This document shows, one piece after another, positions 9,287 through 15,105 of a stretch of 15,105 bases of DNA (positions within the stretch are counted from its first letter, which is position 1; each line of letters opens with the position of its first letter). This DNA is from Irineochytrium annulatum (Eukaryota > Chytridiomycota > Chytridiomycetes > Chytridiales > Chytridiaceae): contig JADGJL010000710.1 in the NCBI GenBank assembly GCA_027600665.1, forward strand, positions 1-15,105. The letters run 5' to 3'. Under the pieces are notes generated by a model, which saw only the letters and a list, made by a program, of their open reading frames with translations, ran no database searches and had not been told where the DNA came from. The position numbers were made by a program, and so were the translations under genes.

Positions 9287-11104
9287 CTATCTTCGCTTAG
9301 TGTTCGCCGCAAAATTCGGGCTAGTGGGGGGAGTAGGGAATCCAGCAGGGAGAGGCGGCATCGGTGGGGCCGCAGGCACATCTACTTGTCTTAGGGGGCG
9401 TGGTTGGATAAGCATAGGCGCGTTACGGTCTCGATCCGAGAGTACAGGCAGATTGGGCATGGAAACCGAAGAAGAAGAAGACGCCATGCCCTCCGTCTGT
9501 GCCGGCGCCGGCATCGGCATCGGAGGCTGCGTGTAGTCGAACGTGCGGAAGTTGTCCTCAATGAACTGCAGCTCTGCCGTTGTCCGGTCCGTGGTTGTCG
9601 AGGAGGTTGCGCCGACATGCAGGCCACCACCGACCGACCGATTCCGTCCAACGAGCCTCAGGTCGTAGGTAACATTCCCGCTGGGAATTTGCGAGGCGGT
9701 CTGGGCGGAGGCGGATTTTCTTCGAGACGGCGAGAAAAAGCGGGTGTTGGGTTGCGCGCTGACCGTTGCTGCTTCATTGTTGGCTGGCTTCGCTGGCTTC
9801 TTCTTTCGCGGCCGGTAGGTCAGAGGGTTGTCGTCTAACAGCAATTCTTCGAGGTCATATGTCGCGTCAAAGTTTGACCGATTTGCCTGCACGACAACGT
9901 TCAGTCATATATTACAGGAAAGTGCAAATAACTTTTACCTCAGGTACGAAGAACGTAGGGCCAGTTTTGTTGTACACCGCATCCCAATCCACACCTGCAA
10001 GCCATGGGTGCGACTTTATGTCCTCAAAACCCCGAGGGCCACTTCCAAGTCGACGTCCCACATCCCTCTCGAGAAGACCGCGAAGGAACGATATACACTC
10101 CGGACTCACGGACACGCTTTGACGTGTCACCTGGTTAACATCGGGGAATGTTAGTGTTTGCTTCCGTATAGCGTGGGTCAAGGCGTCATTATTATTGCCG
10201 CGGAATGGGCGCTAATATATTGAGTTAGGTTTGGTGCTAAGTGCTGGCTTCGTACCTTTCCATACAAAAACTCAAACAAGCAAACCCCCAAACTCCACCA
10301 GTCAACCTGCCACAAGTACCCGCTGTCGCCAAAAATCTCAGGCGCTACACAACGCGTTAAAACGTAAGTCATTGCAACTAACAGCGTACCCATGTATGCA
10401 AGAGTTCCGGAATGGGATTTCAAAGCATTCCGACCAGAGTATTTCACAGCGATATTGAAATCCGTCAAATGAACATGCCCGTCATCATCAAAGAGTACTA
10501 AAAAATTAGGCGCGGATGATCGGAACGTCCGTACTGTTATCCGGCTTCAAATCGCGATGCACGATACTCTTCCGGTGCAAATATTCCAACGAAATGGCGA
10601 TCTCGCAGCAAAAAACCCGCACAGCCTCCTCCTTGAACCCCCCAAGTCGATCCAGGTGATATCGCATGTCGCCCCCCATCATCAAATCCAAAATTATGAA
10701 CATGTTCTCATCATCTTGGAAGGCGTATCTCAAATTCACGATGTACGGGTGCGAAATCTCCTCGAGGATGGCCCGCTCACGAAAGATGTTTTGAATGGCC
10801 TTCATCCGAATGCATTGCATCTTGTTGATGTACTTTAAAGCGTACAACTTCCTTGTGTCCCGCTTCTCGACGATCCGCACCTGCGCAGCCGTTCGGCGAT
10901 CAGCATTCAGGATCTGGCAACTCGCCCATTATAGCACTGAAGGTCCCGGCCGTCCGTCCGCCGGGCCCGTTGCTGTGAGGGAGACAAAGTGACAAGGCAA
11001 GCTACCTTTCCAAACGCTCCTTTGCCCACACATCGAAGCAGGTTGAAGTGACGAAGGTCTAAGGCGACATCGTCCTCCCCGGTCCTCCCCAACGTGTTGC
11101 CCAT
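9287..11104 (-). CDS. YANK/STK32-type AGC serine/threonine kinase, 6 exons
   Basis: Exons, in minus-strand order: 11104-11006, 10880-10535, 10497-10390, 10344-10256, 10211-9939, 9886-9287. They join in frame to 504 residues. Introns are 125, 37, 45, 44 and 52 nt, all GT-AG. Kinase motifs: G27-K-G-A-F-G32 loop, K49, helix-C E68, HRDLKPDN at 141-148, and TDFNIA at 160-165, where Asn replaces the Gly of DFG. DFN is the signature of the YANK (STK32) branch of AGC kinases. The activation segment runs to MAPE (184-187), followed by DWWSLGV. After the domain come WLAGVDWDAVYNK and FDATYDLEELLLDDNPL, matching the STK32 C-terminal extension. The last ~160 residues are Pro/Ser-rich, probably disordered, with proline runs. 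The N-terminus MGNTLG could be N-myristoylated, but position 6 is Gly where Ser or Thr is preferred. Substrates of fungal members are not established. Confidence 0.92.
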
Positions 11105-11512
11105 CGTCTATGAGTGCGCCAGTGCGCGGTCAATGCAGCCGAGGTTGTGCAATGCAGGATGGCCCTGAAACCCAGCCTTCACGCATCCAAACACCATGCT
11201 CCTTAAATCTATGGCATCGAGGTGCTTTCTTCATAAATAAATTCATTTATTTCATCCGCATAGTCAAAATAACAGTGGCGAAGCTTCACGCCTTCCCCAC
11301 AAACAACAAAATATAATACATCTTCACAACAGCAGGCCTCCGTTCACACTTCCATTGCCACGCACAAACCGTAAGATAAACGAGAAACTACGTATACATT
11401 TCTGCCTTAATTCTCAGGCTTCGTTTGTTTGCACAATCTTTGACGAAAAAATGACAGCGTAAACCTCCACAACCTTTCACCATTTATCACCCATCACACG
11501 CTCGCTCTCGCA
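11105..11512. promoter_or_regulatory. Divergent promoter region between YANK kinase and DUF1748 gene
   Basis: 408 bases lie between two divergently oriented start codons. The part near the DUF1748 gene (11461-11510) is pyrimidine-rich, as in many fungal core promoters and 5' leaders. ATATAATA at 11311-11318 is a TATA-like string. No open frame or RNA gene is recognisable, and no specific operator was identified. Confidence 0.45.
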
Positions 11513-12101
11513 ATGAGGCTCATCCCGATTGCCATCGACGTCGTCCTCATTGCCACCTTGATGGCAAGCATCAGAAGAGTGGGGAACTTCGGTACGTCTC
11601 TCGCGAGCTGCTCGAGCCATCTTTCGGCTGCGGGGGTACCTTGATTCATGGAGATTGTATCCGTGATCCTCTTCGGCTCGCTCATATCATCTTCCTCCAC
11701 CTCCAGATGTACGCATGGACAAGGTACCTAACTTCATCCTCCGGTGGATCCTCCTCCAGATGCTCTTCCTCGGCGACGCCGTCCTTGACATGGCCTTGAA
11801 CCTCGTCGCCAAGTACCCCGACATATTCATTAAAAGATCGCGGCGGCAACGGAGGTCCGATGAGAACCTAGAGGAGCATAGCCTCCACAAAGTCTCTTCT
11901 TCATCGAGCTCGAACAAGCGATTATCCCGCAAGGTGGACGCGGCGGCGCCACCGTCAGTGGTTGACGTGGATGTAACAATGGTGGAGGACCATGAGGACG
12001 GGGAGGATACTATGGTGGATCAGCTTTCGCGGCCGAAGCCGGTTGCCCAAAGTAACCGGAGGGAGCGTGGGGAGAGGGGTGAGAGGAGGAGTGTGCGTTG
12101 A
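11513..12101 (+). CDS. DUF1748 family small membrane protein, 2 exons
   Basis: Exons 11513-11591 and 11707-12101 join across a 115-nt GT-AG intron (donor GTACGT) to 157 residues. Residues 1 to about 72 fit the fungal DUF1748 family: an N-terminal hydrophobic segment IPIAIDVVLIATLMASIRR, then a linker, a second hydrophobic segment around WILLQMLFLGDAVLDMAL, and a YPDIFIKR end. Members are short fungal proteins of unknown function, usually about 70-80 residues. This one carries an extra ~85-residue hydrophilic tail: a basic stretch (KRSRRQRRSD), a serine run, a Val/Asp/Glu-rich acidic part and an Arg/Glu-rich C-terminus. The first 26 codons would read into a stop without the intron, and the splice restores the family pattern. 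Confidence 0.75.
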
Positions 12102-13379
12102 CTGATGTGTTGGCGGGGCAAATTCATCCGCAAACTCATTTTGTGCTGTAATTGAACTGAATGATTTAGCTGGAGAATATTATGAAACAGCTATTGCACA
12201 GACCCGCGCCAGCAAGTTTAAATACGGAACAATGAGGGCGGAATTATATTACGTAGGGAGAGTGAATGAAAGAAGCAGAAAATGGTTTGCGACCGATGCA
12301 GCCAACCTATCACGAGCGATCTCCACCGCAGCGACGCAGCAGGTCCGCGCGGCAGCTTCCGGCAGCTCCCGGTTCAGCGAGCGTCGAGGTAAACCGTTGT
12401 CATTGAATGCGATGACTGCACCGATCAACACATCCGCCCCGGGAATGGTTCCTGCCCACCTCAACGCCCTTGCTGGTCCTTTCCACGTGGTTGATGGATG
12501 ACTGTTTCCCGCCAAGCCTTCGGATCAATCCCGCGACTTCGTCACAGCCTCGTTTTCGGTGGCATTCTGGGTCAACTTCTTGCACGGGGAGGAGGCAAGC
12601 AGGAGTCGCAAGAAAGGGATAGGGTCGACTGCTTCAGTGATTGTCGACGCAGACCCGCCGGCGTGGTTAAGGTCGTGGCCGTCGCGGAGGAAGCGCCACC
12701 TTCCAGGTCAACGCGGCATCAGCGAGGTCGCACTCGCACTGCGAGATGCTTGATGGAATAGGAACGACTTGGAGTTGGTCATGAACTGTGCCGGCGGTTC
12801 GCCACACCCGCCGGTGCAAGCAGGTGTGTTTTATGGTGTGTTGTGCATGATTAGAATGGACGATGGCGACACAGGGCGGTGGTTGGACGCGTGCTTGCGG
12901 AAGAAGTGGGTAGTGAGCAGTTATTTATATTCCTTTTTGCTGCATAAATGTCTTCATTAAAAAACGATTTAATGATAAAGCCATCTTCAATCCGTTACAT
13001 CCAAGCGTCACAATAGGTGTTGCGTTCGCACTCTAGGAAAAAAAAAACAAAAAAACCAAGCTTTCAGCTCTACACTCAAATATTGGTGTTCAGTTTTGTA
13101 TCCTCTATTTATAAGAAGTTCCTCTGCCGCCAGTGGCGGCCTAATACGCGGCTAGCGCCGACACAGACCCCTTGGGGCGGTCGACGCCGGCGGGCAGTGG
13201 CGCCTTCCTGGTGAAAGGCGGAACATGTCACCCACATAAGCCACTTGGGTTGTTAGTTGACAATCGACCTCCTCTGCATCATCCTGCGATAGCTCCCGCG
13301 GCCAACTCGCCGGCTGGTGAACTACTTCCCTCGTCAATTGCAGCCATCGTCCGCATCCACGCGTCCTTGCATATACCTG
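12102..13379. other. Intergenic region, no convincing gene
   Basis: The ends (12102-12230 and about 12900-13120) are AT-rich. The middle (about 12230-12770) is GC-rich and has short overlapping frames on both strands: 12249-12515 minus (88 codons), 12232-12501 plus (89) and 12498-12761 plus (87). None carries a motif I recognise, none has codon patterns clearly better than its rivals, and none joins well by splicing. It may be a relic gene or transposon piece. A poly-A-rich run lies at 13038-13056. TATTTATAAG at 13107-13116 is TATA-like, about 265 bases upstream of the dioxygenase start. Confidence 0.4.
13126..13140. repeat. Short perfect inverted repeat upstream of dioxygenase
   Basis: GCCGCC-AGT-GGCGGC is a perfect 6-bp palindrome with a 3-nt centre, about 240 bases upstream of the dioxygenase ATG and just after a TATA-like string. 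It could be a dimeric factor site or a 5'-leader hairpin, or chance in GC-rich DNA. Confidence 0.5.
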
Positions 13380-14376
13380 ATGGCGTTCCTCACTCCCCAG
13401 CAAGTCGCCGAGTTCAACCGAGACGGCTATCTCGTTCTTGAGGACTTCTTCACCGCGGCGGATTGCGCGTCCCTGATTAACCGCGCCAAGGAGCTCGTGA
13501 ATAACTTTGATTTGGATACGCACCCGCGAACGAAGTTCAACACGAGCCGCGAGAACCACGTCGGCGATGAATACTTCTTGGAAAGCGGCGACAAATTGCG
13601 ATTTTTCTTCGAGGAGAAGGCGCTTGACCAGAACGGGAACCTAGTTGTAGACAAAGCAGTGAGCGTGAACAAAGTTGGACATAATCTGCATGAACTGGAC
13701 GACGTTTTCCGACAATTCACGGCTGGGGAGAGCCTGAAAGCCGTATCGAAAGATCTTGGGTGCGGTTGTTCATATTGATCGATTCGCTAACCTCCGTCAC
13801 AGGTTCAAGGATCCTAGAATCCTGCAGAGCATGCTTATCATGAAGAATCCAAAGATCGGAGGCGAGGTCCCTCCTCACTGCGACACTACGTTCTTATATA
13901 CGGACCCTCCGAGCGCGTGTGGATTTTGGTTTTCATTAGAAAATTGCACGGAAGAGAACGGGTGCATGTTCTTTGCGGCGGGATCGCACAAGCGATACAC
14001 GGCAACGAAGCGCTTTGTTCGTGACGGTAAAGGTGCGTTTGGATCTCGTGACGGCCATTTCTTACAATGTGGATGCAGGAGGGACGACGTTCATCGGTGC
14101 AGCAGATGAGCCCGAGCCGGCTGACAGCGAGTATGCGTGCACTCCGACGCGAGCAGGTAGACGAACTGCCTCTTCGCTCTAGCTAATTGTGCAGGTTCTT
14201 TGGTTCTTATTCATGGGGGTGTGTACCACAAGTCGACGGCGAACACCTCGGACAAATCGCGCATAATCTATACGTTCCACGTCGTAGAGGGCGGGCACGA
14301 CTATCCAAAGGACAACTGGCTTCAACGGCCTGACGGTTTGCCGTCTCTTTTATCTTTGTCGCCAATGGCAGCATAA
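13380..14376 (+). CDS. PHYHD1-like Fe(II)/2-oxoglutarate dioxygenase, 4 exons
   Basis: Exons 13380-13759, 13803-14032, 14079-14156 and 14195-14376 join in frame to 289 residues, close to the roughly 290 of animal PHYHD1. Introns are 43, 46 and 38 nt. ATG 13380 ([24 protein letters not shown]) aligns with the family start; an upstream in-frame ATG at 13317 is less likely. Family segments: [34 protein letters not shown], the iron-binding HCD in [29 protein letters not shown], the distal His in [10 protein letters not shown], the 2-oxoglutarate Arg in [13 protein letters not shown], and NWLQRP near the end. The PhyH family hydroxylates using Fe(II), O2 and 2-oxoglutarate; the PHYHD1 substrate is not settled. 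For intron 2 a donor at 14027 (GTAAAG) also keeps frame; 14033 (GTGCGT) is preferred because it gives RDGKGGTTF. No peroxisomal targeting signal is obvious (C-terminus SPMAA). Confidence 0.92.
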
Positions 14377-14740
14377 TTGGTGACAACGGGTCTGGCGGAT
14401 AATGGCGTGTGGAGACGCCCGTGAAGATGAGAAACGTGAATTTATAATGCGGTGTACTTAATCTATGTGTCTTTTAACGTCTAATTCAATTTTGGCAAAT
14501 CAATTTCTTAAGCAACGCAAAAAAATTGCTTGCTCCGAAATAAGAATCGTTTAACTAAATACGTACTCGCGAGTTTGACATCCGCTAGTGTCTCCACTCT
14601 AAAGTTGTTGCGTACTCATTATGGGTCGACTGAAAACGTGTCAACACCGCAACGTGCCTTCTGAAAAGAAAGCTCAAAAAGATTGCACGATGCCGGATTG
14701 CCCTCAACCCTAACCCCTTTTTTTTTTTTCTGGTTGAACG
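14377..14740. other. Convergent 3' intergenic region
   Basis: An AT-rich spacer between two converging genes, with no open frame of note. A run of T at 14718-14730 lies just downstream of the minus-strand exon's stop codon, so it falls in its 3' flank. No RNA gene or repeat family is recognised. Confidence 0.4.
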
Positions 14741-14953
14741 TTATTGTCGCACAGAAGGAACCGACGGCCTCGCCCTCGCGCCCATGCTCAACAGACTCAT
14801 CGACGCGCTGTTCAGCACCTTGTCCAAAAAATCCGTGCTGACGTCCTCCTGTAGGTCGAGCTGCTCCGAGTTGAACCGCTTTGACTGTCCCTGTTCCGCG
14901 TAGATCTGCTCAAATACCTCCTTCATCTTGTTCGTCCACTTCGGGTCGCCCAT
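14741..14953 (-). CDS. Last exon of an unidentified gene
   Basis: A 70-codon frame ends at TAA (14741-14743). It reads GDPKWTNKMKEVFEQIYAEQ, then SKRFNSEQLDLQEDVSTDFL, then a short Ala/Ser/Pro tail. Its composition is strongly protein-like, with amphipathic helices, and is unlike a chance frame. The ATG at 14951-14953 follows CATAACAG directly, a good branch-plus-acceptor, so this is probably a 3' exon whose upstream intron enters the T-rich (minus-strand) low-complexity DNA. I do not recognise the family. Confidence 0.55.
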   Translation of the reverse strand: MGDPKWTNKMKEVFEQIYAEQGQSKRFNSEQLDLQEDVSTDFLDKVLNSASMSLLSMGARARPSVPSVRQ

Positions 14954-15105
14954 CTGTTATGCCGCATCAAAAAAAAAAACCAAAAAAAACCAAAAAAAAC
15001 CAGGAAAGAAAAAAAAAAAAAAAAAAAAAAACCAACCCCCAGCAAAAAGCAAAAAGCAAAAAAAAAAAAAAAGAAGTTTAAAAAAAATGAAAAAAAAAAA
15101 AAAGA
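14954..15105. repeat. Poly-A / AAAAAAAACC low-complexity tail
   Basis: From about 14969 the sequence is almost entirely A, broken by CC, G or GC spacers (repeated CCAAAAAAAA units, then GCAAAAA units). The plus-strand frame here translates mostly to Lys and is not a gene. It could be a T-rich intron of the minus-strand gene, but so extreme a pattern at the window edge is more like a contig end with assembly or amplification artefact. Confidence 0.7.

Noticed and set aside
12249..12515. 88-codon minus-strand frame as a small gene
   Set aside because: No recognisable family, and two competing frames on the plus strand look equally good, so no strand can be preferred.
14881..15081. Lys-rich plus-strand open frame at the right edge
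   Set aside because: It is translation of poly-A low-complexity DNA overlapping a better minus-strand exon.
1..15105. A biosynthetic or defence gene cluster
   Set aside because: The identifiable genes belong to unrelated housekeeping or signalling functions, with no core synthase, transporter, regulator set or mobile-element boundary.

Overview
The window is nuclear DNA from a fungus. The genes are spliced with very short spliceosomal introns (about 37 to 125 nt, many with CTGAC or CTAAC branch sites), they lie on both strands without operons, and several are typical fungal or opisthokont families (CaMKK-type kinase, YANK-type AGC kinase, standalone ALG13, DUF1748). The gene content does not separate a basidiomycete from an early-diverging (for example chytrid) lineage. 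The poly-A/poly-T low-complexity DNA at the right edge suggests a contig end.

Layout from left to right. 1-949 holds no gene I can support. 950-4675 (+) is a six-exon, 1130-residue CaMKK/SAK1-type kinase with a 627-residue disordered N-terminal extension. 4821 to about 7225 (-) is a multi-exon gene of unknown function that I could resolve only in part; it is either intact with many small introns or decaying. 7415-8426 (+) is a two-exon gene whose KEN box, SIL-x-EI motif, FGF motifs and C-terminal FxxIDxYxL segment together suggest a fungal sororin. 8564-9079 (+) is ALG13. 9287-11104 (-) is a six-exon YANK/STK32-type kinase with the diagnostic DFN motif. 11513-12101 (+) is a two-exon DUF1748 membrane protein. 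12102-13379 has no convincing gene. 13380-14376 (+) is a four-exon PHYHD1-like Fe(II)/2-oxoglutarate dioxygenase. 14741-14953 (-) is the last exon of an unidentified gene running off into low-complexity sequence.

These look like independent housekeeping and signalling genes, not a pathway cluster: upstream AMPK-type signalling, cohesin protection, N-glycan assembly and an oxygenase. The most interesting items are the sororin candidate (its key domain appears only after splicing a 37-nt intron), the recurrent 37-38-nt introns, the unresolved gene beside sororin, and a perfect 15-bp hairpin inside the CaMKK coding sequence. All gene models were read by eye from the sequence; no alignment or search was run.
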